Shown here: positions 36,646 through 45,689 of the stretch, piece after piece
How positions within the stretch are numbered: the first letter of the stretch is position 1
Layout: every line of letters begins with the position of its first letter
Position numbers and translations under genes: made by a program
Notes under the pieces: generated by a model
Told to the model about the DNA's origin: nothing
What the model saw: the letters and a program-made list of their open reading frames with translations, nothing else
Databases searched by the model: none
Origin: an uncultured Saprospiraceae bacterium
Lineage (GTDB): Bacteria > Bacteroidota > Bacteroidia > Chitinophagales > Saprospiraceae
Length of the DNA: 64,000 nucleotides
Reading direction: 5' to 3'
NCBI GenBank assembly: GCA_938045585.1
Contig: CALIAU010000015.1
Coordinates: forward strand, 62,001 to 126,000

Positions 36646-38175
36646 ATGCGAATAAGTTTATGCCTTAGTTTTTTACTTTACGCAATTTTAGGATTTAGTC
36701 AAATCTCGGAATCAGATTTACTTCAAAAAGAAAAGAATAGATTAGAAAATTTAAAGAATGTCTTACTAGATGCTGATGGCTCGGAATTTAATAAGAGTAC
36801 AGCCCTTGAACTAAGAAGCATGGTGGATGCAGATGACGATGGTATGGATGATGACTGGGAACTTGCGAATGGCCTAGACCCTACGGATAACAGAGATGCA
36901 TGGACAGATAAAGATGGGGATGCAATAAAAAACATGTTTGAATTTCAATTATCTACAGATCCCAACTCCCCTTTAGATCCTGTAACAACAAATTATAATC
37001 CTGATACGGATGATTTCAACTCTTTAATTCAATCAGGTTTAGGTAGTATTCTAGTTCTCAAAATGTCCGAAGGAGTATATACTTCTGAAAATACAACATC
37101 TTTTGCAGAAACAGATTCTCGCATTATGATTCAAGGAGGATGGAATTCGGATTTTACTGAACATAATCCTGATAAATATATAACACGATTTGTTGGTGAT
37201 GGTACGGATGAAATTTTATATCTGAGCTCCCTGACGGAAGCGGAGAATGATCTTGAAACTTATATTCTCATTTTAGAAGGCTTTGAAATAGAACAGGGAG
37301 GCAGCACCTTTGGGAATATTAACTTTATTACCTGGGGTGTAGAAAACGCTGTTTTTGTCGTCTATGATGTAATTTCATCAAATAGCGCAACCCATGGTAT
37401 GACCTTTCATCATTGGAGTGGTTCACATGGAAAAGTATTTCTTGTCAATTCAGAATTTAGTGGTAACGCTTCCCATGGCTTTAGAAATCAAACTACCTCT
37501 GAATCCACAGGAGACTGGAAGTTTTATAATATCACACTATCTAGAAACGGGTCAGATGGTAATCCAGGCTTCAGGAGTTTTACTATAAATTCAGAAGTAA
37601 ATCTTGATGCTACCAATATCATTGCAATTAATAACCTTGGGAGCTCAAATTTAAACCTGGGTGATACATATACTGGCACGATTAGACATTCAAATTTTGT
37701 ATTCAGTGATATTTCAGATACTGAAATGACACATGAAAATTCCATTCAACAAAATCCGCAATTTATAAACCCTCCAGGAGGTGATTACACTCTAGGCAAT
37801 ACTTCACCTTGTATAGATAGTGGTGTGGATATAGGACTTCCCTTTGCTGGTTCCGCCCCTGATATGGGAGCCCATGAGTTAGGTGATATTATGAGTTTCA
37901 ATAATAACATCGATCTAGCTGGTATTAATTTCACTCTTGTTTCTAATCTTATCGAACAGGGTCAGGACATAGAAGTTGTATGCGATTTTGATCAGAAGGT
38001 TCGCTCAATACAGCTCCAAATCTATGATGCTCAGGGCAGGCAGGTAAAATCTTCTGCACTCGATAAACGAACGAAGAGGCAAAATATATCTAACAGCTTC
38101 TTACCAGGGACTTACTTGATGCAGGTATATGTGAATGGATCACTACTCTCTGCGCAACAATTTATAATTTTTTAG
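36646..38175 (+). CDS. Secreted T9SS cargo protein, beta-helix-like, with type A tail
   Basis: 509 residues. Signal peptide 'MRISLCLSFLLYAILGFSQ'. Residues about 60-105 hold Asp-rich TSP3-like calcium sites ('DADDDGMDDDWELANGLDPTD', 'DKDGDAIKNMFEFQL'). Residues about 110-410 resemble a right-handed beta-helix ('SHGMTFHHWSGSHGKVFLVN', 'SGNASHGFRNQTTSES'), as in polysaccharide-degrading or surface proteins. Residues about 430-509 are a type A T9SS sorting tail ('QLQIYDAQGRQVKSS', 'FLPGTYLMQVYVNG'), so PorT and partners should export it. Enzyme activity, if any, is unknown. A TAAGTTTG element lies at 36581. Confidence 0.83.
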   Translation: MRISLCLSFLLYAILGFSQISESDLLQKEKNRLENLKNVLLDADGSEFNKSTALELRSMVDADDDGMDDDWELANGLDPTDNRDAWTDKDGDAIKNMFEFQLSTDPNSPLDPVTTNYNPDTDDFNSLIQSGLGSILVLKMSEGVYTSENTTSFAETDSRIMIQGGWNSDFTEHNPDKYITRFVGDGTDEILYLSSLTEAENDLETYILILEGFEIEQGGSTFGNINFITWGVENAVFVVYDVISSNSATHGMTFHHWSGSHGKVFLVNSEFSGNASHGFRNQTTSESTGDWKFYNITLSRNGSDGNPGFRSFTINSEVNLDATNIIAINNLGSSNLNLGDTYTGTIRHSNFVFSDISDTEMTHENSIQQNPQFINPPGGDYTLGNTSPCIDSGVDIGLPFAGSAPDMGAHELGDIMSFNNNIDLAGINFTLVSNLIEQGQDIEVVCDFDQKVRSIQLQIYDAQGRQVKSSALDKRTKRQNISNSFLPGTYLMQVYVNGSLLSAQQFIIF

Positions 38176-38317
38176 ATTATAGCTATTTTAAATATATATG
38201 TGTAATTAGCTTAGCTGCGTTAGACAACGCATTTATAGAAGATATATATTTGTTTTATCTATGTGCTATTTGTCGCTGCAAGCAATATAATTCTAACGAT
38301 TATAGTTAATTGATTGC

Positions 38318-38325
38318 TATATTTG
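38318..38325 (+). promoter_or_regulatory. Possible -7 element for the DUF4956 operon
   Basis: TATATTTG matches TAnnTTTG and lies 23 bp before the first ATG of the four-gene operon; a second copy is at 38245. No TTG box is found at the usual distance, so both are tentative. Confidence 0.35.
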
Positions 38326-38348
38326 ACCTATAGTTAAAATAGAACATA

Positions 38349-39116
38349 ATGTTCGATATAGAACTGCAAAATTATAATCCTGATACTCCTTCATTTTACG
38401 TCATACTCGTTACGGCGATATTTGCGTTCGTATTGTCCTCCGTTATTGCTATAACCTATGAGCTTACAACTAAAAGCATTTATAAACGTGCCCATTTTAT
38501 GCAGGCACTCGTTATGATATCTATTGTGGCAGCAACTGTCATGCAAGCAATTGGTGATAGCCTGTCCAGAGGTCTAGGGATGCTTGGAGCCTTATCCATC
38601 ATTCGTTTTAGAACAGTACTAGATGATCCGCGTAATATCACATTTATGTTTGCCTCTTTGGCGTCCGGAATTGCATGTGGTGTACTAGGTTACAGTATTG
38701 CTTTGACAGGTACCCTAGTATTTTGTTTGGCTGCAATTATTTTACGTTTCTCACCTATGAGTAACTCGAATGAATTGATTGGTAGTTTACGACTGCAGGT
38801 TCCAAAAGAAGAGGGCTATCAAAAAATACTAGAAGATAAAATATCGCGGCATTGCAAAAACTTCGAAATGGAACGTATTCGTTTTTTAAATAGAAGGAAA
38901 AATGCAATTCTTGCTATTACAGAAGATGAGGATTTAGATGATGATCCGCATGGGAATGTAGAAGAAGAAATCGCTAGAGAAAATTTACAAGAGTTCACTT
39001 ATTTAATCAGATTAAATAAGCGATCCACTATTATGGCTCTGACAAGCTCATTACAAGAGATAGATGGCTTAGAGCGACTGCGTATTAATTTTACAAAACA
39101 ACCTACTAAGTTATAA
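38349..39116 (+). CDS. DUF4956 integral membrane protein
   Basis: 255 residues. Four hydrophobic helices at about 18-38, 50-70, 78-105 and 110-135 form the membrane part. The family landmark lies between helices 2 and 3: 'LSRGLGMLGALSIIRFRTVLDDPRNITFMFASLASGIACG'. A cytoplasmic C-terminal domain (about 145-255) is mixed alpha/beta with acidic 'DEDLDDDPHGNVEEE'. DUF4956 proteins are often neighbours of VTC-type polyphosphate polymerase and CotH-kinase genes in bacteria (recalled, not checked). Here no VTC gene is in the window; a CotH protein lies about 17 kb away. It begins the operon with HlyD, TolC and CAT-like genes; HlyD follows after only TAA-GCA. Confidence 0.88.
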   Translation: MFDIELQNYNPDTPSFYVILVTAIFAFVLSSVIAITYELTTKSIYKRAHFMQALVMISIVAATVMQAIGDSLSRGLGMLGALSIIRFRTVLDDPRNITFMFASLASGIACGVLGYSIALTGTLVFCLAAIILRFSPMSNSNELIGSLRLQVPKEEGYQKILEDKISRHCKNFEMERIRFLNRRKNAILAITEDEDLDDDPHGNVEEEIARENLQEFTYLIRLNKRSTIMALTSSLQEIDGLERLRINFTKQPTKL

Positions 39117-39119
39117 GCA

Positions 39120-40133
39120 TTGAAACAGTTTAATTTATTCTATATAAGTGTTTTGATTTCATGTGTACTCTTATACTTTGTATTAGGGCAACCAGAAGAT
39201 AATTCTAGTTTTTCTATTTATGGTTTTGCTGAAAGTAATGAGACAGAAGTGAATTATAACTATCCTGTAGTTGTAGAAAAAATTCTTGTCACACCTGGTC
39301 AAGAGGTTGATTCAGGTCATGTGATGATGCATCTAACACGAAGAAAGTCAAAGGAAACACTGGCAGATCAGGGATACCGTATCGCTGAATTACGTGCCAA
39401 GGAAAATGTATGGCAACAGAAAATAGAAAATGACATCGCTGAATTGGAATTGTCAAAGCAAACAAAGACGACTGAGCTGCAAACCGAGATTGATGTCATC
39501 CGCAAAGAAATTGATTTTAAAAAATCACTGGCAAGTGACCTGAAAACTATAAGTAATAGCCCCTCTGCATTTAAGCCCTTAGAAGATGATATTTTACAAT
39601 TAGAAGAGGAGAAGAATCTTTTTGTCCGAACTGTTGATTTAAAATTAGAAGGGCTAAAAAAAGAATTGGCAATTGGAAACACGCCTATCCAGAAACAAAT
39701 TTCCTTATTGAATGCAGAAGAAAGTTTTGAAAAATCTCAAGAGGTTTTACATATAGATGTCACAGCACCTATGGATGGTTTAATCGGTAACATTGGTTGT
39801 AAAGAGCAGGAACATGTTCCCTCCTATTCTACTCTACTTTCATTTTATGAACCTCATTCTTCTATAGTGACAGGATTTGTACACGAAGATGTGACCGTTG
39901 GAGTGACCTTAGGTGATGTGTTTCAAGTAAGTTCTTTGGTTGATCCTAGTATAAGCTATGAGGGGGTTGTAACAGGTCTAGGTTCAAGGATAGTGGAAAT
40001 CCCCACTAGGCTAAGAAAATTAGAAAGTATCAAATCCTATGGCAGAGAAATAAATATCTCTATTTCGCCTGAGAATAATTTCCTTCAGAAGGAAAAGGTT
40101 AGCCTACGCTATATTGACCCATCGAAAACATAG
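39120..40133 (+). CDS. HlyD-like membrane-fusion protein
   Basis: 337 residues. One N-terminal membrane helix (about 7-24), a split lipoyl-like half ('VVVEKILVTPGQEVDSGHVMMHLTRR', about 48-75), a long coiled-coil hairpin (about 90-205, Glu/Lys/Leu-rich), and a return half and beta-barrel part ('VTAPMDGLIGNIGC', 'FVHEDVTVGVTLGDVFQV'). This is the periplasmic adaptor of type I secretion or tripartite efflux. Start is TTG: it is in the same frame as the preceding gene (TAA, GCA, TTG), with no ATG. Its 3' end overlaps the TolC-like frame. The usual inner-membrane ABC or RND pump is missing nearby; DUF4956 is in its place. Confidence 0.85.
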   Translation: MKQFNLFYISVLISCVLLYFVLGQPEDNSSFSIYGFAESNETEVNYNYPVVVEKILVTPGQEVDSGHVMMHLTRRKSKETLADQGYRIAELRAKENVWQQKIENDIAELELSKQTKTTELQTEIDVIRKEIDFKKSLASDLKTISNSPSAFKPLEDDILQLEEEKNLFVRTVDLKLEGLKKELAIGNTPIQKQISLLNAEESFEKSQEVLHIDVTAPMDGLIGNIGCKEQEHVPSYSTLLSFYEPHSSIVTGFVHEDVTVGVTLGDVFQVSSLVDPSISYEGVVTGLGSRIVEIPTRLRKLESIKSYGREINISISPENNFLQKEKVSLRYIDPSKT

Positions 40134-41331
40134 TGGATTGCGAATCACCATCCTATTCATATTATTTCCGTTTTTATTACATACGCAAACAACGTCTGAT
40201 GGCACCGCATTTCTTACCCATGCATTAGTTACAGTAGATAGTTCTTTGATTGTTAAATCCTATGAGACTGTTTACTTCCCATGGATAGAAGAATATGAAT
40301 TCAGAACAGAGACGAATGATTTTGATTTTCAAGAGCAAGAATATGTTTTGCGACTGAGTCCTAGTACAGCTAGAAAACGTAAGGCACAGGCAAGATTATA
40401 CAGTTTATTACAAGCGCGTCCCGATGTAGAATTGCAAGCGGCCTTTTGTGATAAATCGGCGCAGGTCCATGCTGATTGGTTGAGTTTGTACATTATTGAT
40501 ATTCAACTCAAGCAACTGGATGCACTCAATAAGAACTTAGAAGATCGATCGCGCGTATATGAAAAGTATATGGGTATTTACAAATTCGACTTCCAGAAAC
40601 TAGTAGAGATTGAGCAGAATAAAACGGATTTAAACTTAAAGCAGTTTAGTCTTAATAAGGAGCGTGCCTATATTCTAGCGAAGTACAATCTTGGTCTACA
40701 AGAATTTGATTTCAGCAAGTTTATTACGACAGATGATATTTTAGAGACGCTGGCGAATGATAAGCGTATGGTTCATTCTAATAATCTAATTGAAGATGCC
40801 TATAAATTAGATATGATTAATGCCGAAATAGATTTAGAGAAAGCAGAACAAAGTCAAATATTAGATTATGTACAGTTGCGTTACAGTGGCCCCCATGATG
40901 ACCAGTTTAAAGAACGTCTATCTATAGGCATGGGTATCCGTCTTCCTAACGATGGTAACAGAAAACTAAAACTTAAGGAGCTACAGTTAGACTATGATAG
41001 AATACTAGCGGATCAAGAAATGGACAAACAAGATGCTGAGTACAAATACCTCGAGATAAAACAAGAACTGCAAGAGAGTTTGGAGGTATACAATTACTAT
41101 CAAGAGCAAATTCAGAAAGAACGCAGCCAGTTAAAAAACTTATCTGCTAAGATTACAGCTGAAGAAGGCTACAATCCAATTTCTATTTTGGACATTGAAG
41201 AAAGAGCTATCAGTAATGATGTCGAACGTATTGAAATCTTAGAAGATATTTTATTCGATTATTTGGATTACCTAATACGTTCTGAAAAATTATGCAGCTC
41301 GGAATTGAATAACTTTTTTGAAAAACTCTAA
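40114..41331 (+). CDS. TolC-like outer-membrane factor
   Basis: About 405 residues from TTG 40114, or 397 from TTG 40138, which begins directly with a signal peptide (M-R-I-T-I-L-F-I-L-F-P-F-L-L) and lies 4 bp after the HlyD stop. I see no ATG. The body is almost all long alpha-helix with two repeats (about 90-215 and 230-400), as in TolC-family channels ('RARLYSLLQARPDVELQA'-like helices, 'SIGMGIRLP' beta strand, 'EQIQKERSQLKN'). The strand 'SIGMGIRLPNDGNRKLKLKELQL' is the typical TolC strand-helix junction. With HlyD it would form an export or envelope-spanning duct. Confidence 0.8.
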   Translation: MTHRKHSGLRITILFILFPFLLHTQTTSDGTAFLTHALVTVDSSLIVKSYETVYFPWIEEYEFRTETNDFDFQEQEYVLRLSPSTARKRKAQARLYSLLQARPDVELQAAFCDKSAQVHADWLSLYIIDIQLKQLDALNKNLEDRSRVYEKYMGIYKFDFQKLVEIEQNKTDLNLKQFSLNKERAYILAKYNLGLQEFDFSKFITTDDILETLANDKRMVHSNNLIEDAYKLDMINAEIDLEKAEQSQILDYVQLRYSGPHDDQFKERLSIGMGIRLPNDGNRKLKLKELQLDYDRILADQEMDKQDAEYKYLEIKQELQESLEVYNYYQEQIQKERSQLKNLSAKITAEEGYNPISILDIEERAISNDVERIEILEDILFDYLDYLIRSEKLCSSELNNFFEKL

Positions 41332-41954
41332 TGCATTATCTCGATTTAGATACTTGGAATCGTAGAGAACATTTTGAACTCTTTAGCAAATACAAGGAAC
41401 CCTATTGGGGACTGACTGTAGAGATAGATGTAACTATTGCTAAATGCTTAGCAGATTCACTTTCGGTTTCTTTATACATCTATTATTTACATGCTGCTGT
41501 TCATGCTGCGAATCAGATTAAAGAATTCAGCTACAGAATTGATGAAAATAATCGGATTGTTGTCTACGATGAAATACATGCGTCTTCTACTTTAAACCGA
41601 GAAGATGGCAGCTTTGGCTTTAGCCAAATTACTTATGCTGAAGATTTCTCAGATTTCTTAGCACATGCCAATAAAGAAATAGAACGGGTACAAACGAGCA
41701 GCTCATTATTTGGCTCAGTACATACGGATAATGTAATTTTCTTTTCAGCACTACCCTGGGTCCATTTTACTTCTTTGTCACATGCAAGGAATTTTGAAAC
41801 AACTAAGGGAATACCAATGATAAGCTTTGGAAAGATATTACAAACAAAGGATACGTTTACAATGCCTGTATCAATCCATGTACACCATGGATTGATAGAT
41901 GGTCTACATGTAGGAAAATATGTAGATGCCTTTCAAGAGATATTAAACTCATAA
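41331..41954 (+). CDS. Chloramphenicol acetyltransferase-like protein
   Basis: 207 residues, the length of type A CAT trimers. The C-terminal catalytic motif is 'IHVHHGLIDGLHVGKYVD': His186 and Asp190 in H-H-x-x-x-D-G-x-H correspond to His195 and Asp199 of CAT III. 'YLDLDTWNRREHFELFSKY' at the start and 'FFSALPWVHFTSLSHARN' are family features. The fold transfers acetyl groups from acetyl-CoA. Its ATG overlaps the TolC stop by one base (TAATG), so it belongs to the operon. In Bacteroidota such proteins are not always drug resistance; a role in acetylating an exported product or polymer is equally possible. Confidence 0.9.
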   Translation: MHYLDLDTWNRREHFELFSKYKEPYWGLTVEIDVTIAKCLADSLSVSLYIYYLHAAVHAANQIKEFSYRIDENNRIVVYDEIHASSTLNREDGSFGFSQITYAEDFSDFLAHANKEIERVQTSSSLFGSVHTDNVIFFSALPWVHFTSLSHARNFETTKGIPMISFGKILQTKDTFTMPVSIHVHHGLIDGLHVGKYVDAFQEILNS

Positions 41955-41975
41955 AAGACATCTACCATTTTGTTT

Positions 41976-44900
41976 TTAGTTTTCTGACTGATATAGGAGT
42001 GTTTCTGCATCTGCATTATTCAATCCATTCAACTCCCCTCCTGATCCAGATAATATCGTCATAGTATAGGTCGTGGTTCCAGAAGTACCCTGTGGATCAT
42101 AGCTGGCCTCAAAACCAAAAGAGGAATTATCCAATGCATCAATACTCACATTGCTTGTCCAGATATGGAAGGAACTATTTGAATCATCATAGGTCCAAGA
42201 AGGATTATCTATAGTAAATGGACCTATTTGTGTTAGGCTAGGATCATAGGTAAAACTTAACCTAGCATCTCTACCCATTATTACAGTCACAGTGCCATTT
42301 GTTTGTTGATTGTCTAGCTCTTGTACACGAACAGTCCAAGCCATATCAGTAATACCGTTCGACGTTGTAGGTAAGAAGGTCATGATAGCAGATAGATCTG
42401 GTACATTATCAGAAGGAAGTATAAGTGTTTGTACTGTATCACATTCTATACTTCCATCCTCCGTTGTTACACAGAGCACATTATCGGTATATACTGGCTG
42501 CAAGATCGTTACCTCATCTATGTACCATCCTTCCTCTGCTACAAAGGTATCGGATGCAAACAAAAAGCGAATATTCACTGTTTCTCCTGCATACGAATCG
42601 AGATCTACACGCGTTTCAATATAGCCTCCACTATTTCCAGAGAAAGCGGGATTACCAGCTAAGGGGTCTACGCCATTTCCTTGTATCGTGCTATTGTATC
42701 CATTCTCAATCATAAGAGATCCCAAATCTACCCAAGTTGTTCCGTCCGTTGAAATCTGAAACAAACCTCCATCCCAGTTTGCTTCTGTATTGTAGTTGTG
42801 CCATACAGAAAGAACATCTCCGGCATTTATTGTAACTGGAGTAAGTTCTAAGAAGTGAATATTTTCTTCTGTTATATTAGGAATAAACCAAGCAAAGCTT
42901 CCACCGTTGGGGTTGGCTGTTCCCAGTGTCCAAGGTTCCGAACCTGTTTCAGTAACGACTGTATAATTTCCATCTCCGGATTCATTATCATCGCTAAAAT
43001 TAATTACTGAAGAATCTCCACTTCCATCTAAACGTACATCATAATTACATTCATATAGCTCACTTGGATTGAGCGTTCCGATATTATCATTTAATATATT
43101 TCCTGTAAAAGTTCCACAGTTATTATTGTCAATTAGTACTGTAGTCGGAGCTAGTGTGTCCATTAGAGTAACATCATTGAGTGTTCCAAAACTTAGGACA
43201 GAAAGATCGTAGGTGATGGTATCTCCTAGTTTTGCAGAAACAGGTCCATTCTTTTCAACCTGAAATCCTGACAAACAAAGTGCTGGTAAATCAAAATTCT
43301 CTGTACCATCTGTTACACTACCCGAAGATCCCTGATCCGCTCCTTCTCCTAATCCTCTTCCTGCAAAGGCTTCCCATATTATACATTGGTTTGCACCGCC
43401 ATTATTTATCATATCTGCCTCCAATATAGCATCTCGACCATCTACAAAGCCCGGACCGCAGGGCTGTAACTTTAAGCCATCAATCACCAACTGTAAGGCA
43501 ATATTATTTCCACCAGTCCCATTGTATATATCTGGATCAAAACCATGTTCTTCTATTAAACCCCAGGTCATATCCCATAACATTGCACACCATACAGAAC
43601 CTACTCCATGGGGTACGGAAACATTATCTACATCTGCATAGGTATGCGGATTTACATTCATATCTGTACTGTAGGGAAAGGCTCTAATACCATTTCCAGT
43701 TGGAGTCTGTCCTAGCACATAGGTTCCAATTCCTCGTAGGTCTGAGCCCTGATCCCCTTCTTCTATTGTCATCATGAGACCAAAGTAATCACTCCAACCC
43801 TCACCCATTTGTTCGCTCCCATTTAAGCAGCCTGAAGAAGCAGGTCCACCCGTGAGACGAATAGAAATACCATGGCCGTACTCATGTACGATTATTCCAT
43901 TATCTAAATCACTATCGCGATTAGGTGGAGAGGAAACGTCAAGGTCGAAACTTACATTCACATTGTTCGCCAATTCAGTTTTTATAATATTACAATCAGC
44001 CAGAGTTATCATAATAGAAGGAATAGTAATGTTATTATTTGTACCTCCCATATTAAAAGGACCACCCCCTACATTATTACATACGACAACCGCAATTGCC
44101 CCTTCGTCTTGTGCTGCTATTACCTTGTCTACAAAATCACAGTTACCTCTATCAATAAGGGCTATGTTTCCATCTATTTCTGCGCCATTTGTAATAGGAT
44201 CACAGGCTTCGTTAGGTTCTACATACACAAGATCTCCTGTGTACTGTCCTGAGTCTGCACCGAAATTTGCAACTGCAGCAATGTAGTTACCTGCGATATT
44301 TGAAGGACTATTGACCTCCAAAAAGAGATTCGATCCGCTCTGCGTCCATTCAAACATTTGCATACGTGGATTTGAACCGTCTGGAGGTGTGCCGAAATTT
44401 GCATTATTTGTTCCAGATCCATCTTGCGCATCAGCATTTACAAAATCACTCCCTGCACCACCATTCCCATAATTGTTTTCTTGAAAATTTCCACTTACTT
44501 CATCGAATCCATATTGATACATCACATCATGAATGATGTTGTTCCAGAAAAATAAATTCGTGATCGCCACATCTTCATAATCTATAGGGTCATCGTTTAG
44601 ATCAATTGGAAAATCAAAATCTAAACTTGCACCTCCATCTGGCGCATATCCAAATTGGTTGTCTGCATTTCTATCCTCACTTGCCCAGACATTATTCCCT
44701 CTCGTATCTGTATAATCAGCACCATCTGAACCATCATCATCATGCCATCCAAAGGGAGAGGCATTTGGTGCTAGGGTCCAAGGAGCAGATTCTATTGTTC
44801 TACCTCCGTGTGTTGGTGACTCTATGGGCATTGCGTATACATTGTATGTGTTTGCTAAGCTAGGAGCATGTGTTGCGTGTTCTTTGCAATTATGTACTTC

Positions 44901-45599
44901 CGTATGCTTTTCAGCAAAATGATTCGCACGTACTGGTCTATCTAAACTTACTTCATGCGAACATTCAATCGTCCAAGATAATTTAGAGACAAATTCTCCA
45001 GTTCTTGCATCAATTCGCGCTACCCAGAAAAATCCATCATCTTTCTTTACGAAGACAATTTCCCAGCAGAGTTTTAACTCGCTTTGTTTTCCAAATTGAT
45101 AAACTAATCGAGCTGTAATATCTTCACTCGATAGGCTACTAGCTCTCAGAATATGATTTTGCTCTGCGGAGTTTCCATCCTTAACTATACTTTCTAATCC
45201 ATCAAATGCCATTTCAAAATGTTCAGCAACTGCAGCACAACTTTGCTCTAAAGAAATACTTGGCTCTGTTAGAACCTGACTAAATTTCTGAGGGTTGATA
45301 AATGAGGAATGTGCAGAGAGTACCGTTTGGTTTTCCCGCACGTTGACATTGGCAACTGCATCTATAACTTCTAAACCATTATACAATTGTTTAAAATAGA
45401 CATGATGCACACCATTGTGTTTGGTCTGATATATATCCTTGGTAAAAACGGAAGCTCCATTAAATTCTGATCCAAATTTGGAACTGTGTTTATCCAAGAT
45501 GGCAGACTTTGCAATGTTTTCTATCTGCGCTAACTGAGCTGATGTTTGAATTTGGAATGCGCATATTCCAAAGAAGAATAGTAGAATAGTGTTTTTCAA
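41976..45599 (-). CDS. M36 (fungalysin-type) metalloprotease, secreted, with novel C-terminal domain
   Basis: 1207 residues. Signal peptide ends near T-S-A-Q (about 21). A fungalysin/thermolysin propeptide (about 45-190) is followed by the M36 peptidase: 'NLFFWNNIIHDVMYQYGFD', a PA-domain insert at about 470-525 ('ALIDRGNCDFVDKVIAAQDEGAIAV'), then 'VHEYGHGISIRLTGGPASSGC' at about 568, where H-E-Y-G-H binds zinc, and 'QMGEGWSDYFGLM' with the third ligand Glu. A DUF11-like repeat (about 783-833), a MAM/immune-inhibitor-like domain (about 863-1036) and the shared tail (about 1070-1207) follow. It is probably a secreted collagen/gelatin-type protease. It has no type A tail. Confidence 0.92.
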   Translation of the reverse strand: MKNTILLFFFGICAFQIQTSAQLAQIENIAKSAILDKHSSKFGSEFNGASVFTKDIYQTKHNGVHHVYFKQLYNGLEVIDAVANVNVRENQTVLSAHSSFINPQKFSQVLTEPSISLEQSCAAVAEHFEMAFDGLESIVKDGNSAEQNHILRASSLSSEDITARLVYQFGKQSELKLCWEIVFVKKDDGFFWVARIDARTGEFVSKLSWTIECSHEVSLDRPVRANHFAEKHTEVHNCKEHATHAPSLANTYNVYAMPIESPTHGGRTIESAPWTLAPNASPFGWHDDDGSDGADYTDTRGNNVWASEDRNADNQFGYAPDGGASLDFDFPIDLNDDPIDYEDVAITNLFFWNNIIHDVMYQYGFDEVSGNFQENNYGNGGAGSDFVNADAQDGSGTNNANFGTPPDGSNPRMQMFEWTQSGSNLFLEVNSPSNIAGNYIAAVANFGADSGQYTGDLVYVEPNEACDPITNGAEIDGNIALIDRGNCDFVDKVIAAQDEGAIAVVVCNNVGGGPFNMGGTNNNITIPSIMITLADCNIIKTELANNVNVSFDLDVSSPPNRDSDLDNGIIVHEYGHGISIRLTGGPASSGCLNGSEQMGEGWSDYFGLMMTIEEGDQGSDLRGIGTYVLGQTPTGNGIRAFPYSTDMNVNPHTYADVDNVSVPHGVGSVWCAMLWDMTWGLIEEHGFDPDIYNGTGGNNIALQLVIDGLKLQPCGPGFVDGRDAILEADMINNGGANQCIIWEAFAGRGLGEGADQGSSGSVTDGTENFDLPALCLSGFQVEKNGPVSAKLGDTITYDLSVLSFGTLNDVTLMDTLAPTTVLIDNNNCGTFTGNILNDNIGTLNPSELYECNYDVRLDGSGDSSVINFSDDNESGDGNYTVVTETGSEPWTLGTANPNGGSFAWFIPNITEENIHFLELTPVTINAGDVLSVWHNYNTEANWDGGLFQISTDGTTWVDLGSLMIENGYNSTIQGNGVDPLAGNPAFSGNSGGYIETRVDLDSYAGETVNIRFLFASDTFVAEEGWYIDEVTILQPVYTDNVLCVTTEDGSIECDTVQTLILPSDNVPDLSAIMTFLPTTSNGITDMAWTVRVQELDNQQTNGTVTVIMGRDARLSFTYDPSLTQIGPFTIDNPSWTYDDSNSSFHIWTSNVSIDALDNSSFGFEASYDPQGTSGTTTYTMTILSGSGGELNGLNNADAETLLYQSEN

Positions 45600-45689
45600 A
45601 ATTTGGGGTTTTTTGTGATGTAGTGAAAATAGTGAAAAATTCTAAATATTAGGACAAAAGCTGAATGCCGAAAACGGACAAAGATGCAC

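Noticed and set aside
41331-41954. CAT-like gene as an acquired drug-resistance gene
   Set aside because: It is tightly coupled to the three genes before it and has no mobile element beside it; an in-house role is more likely.
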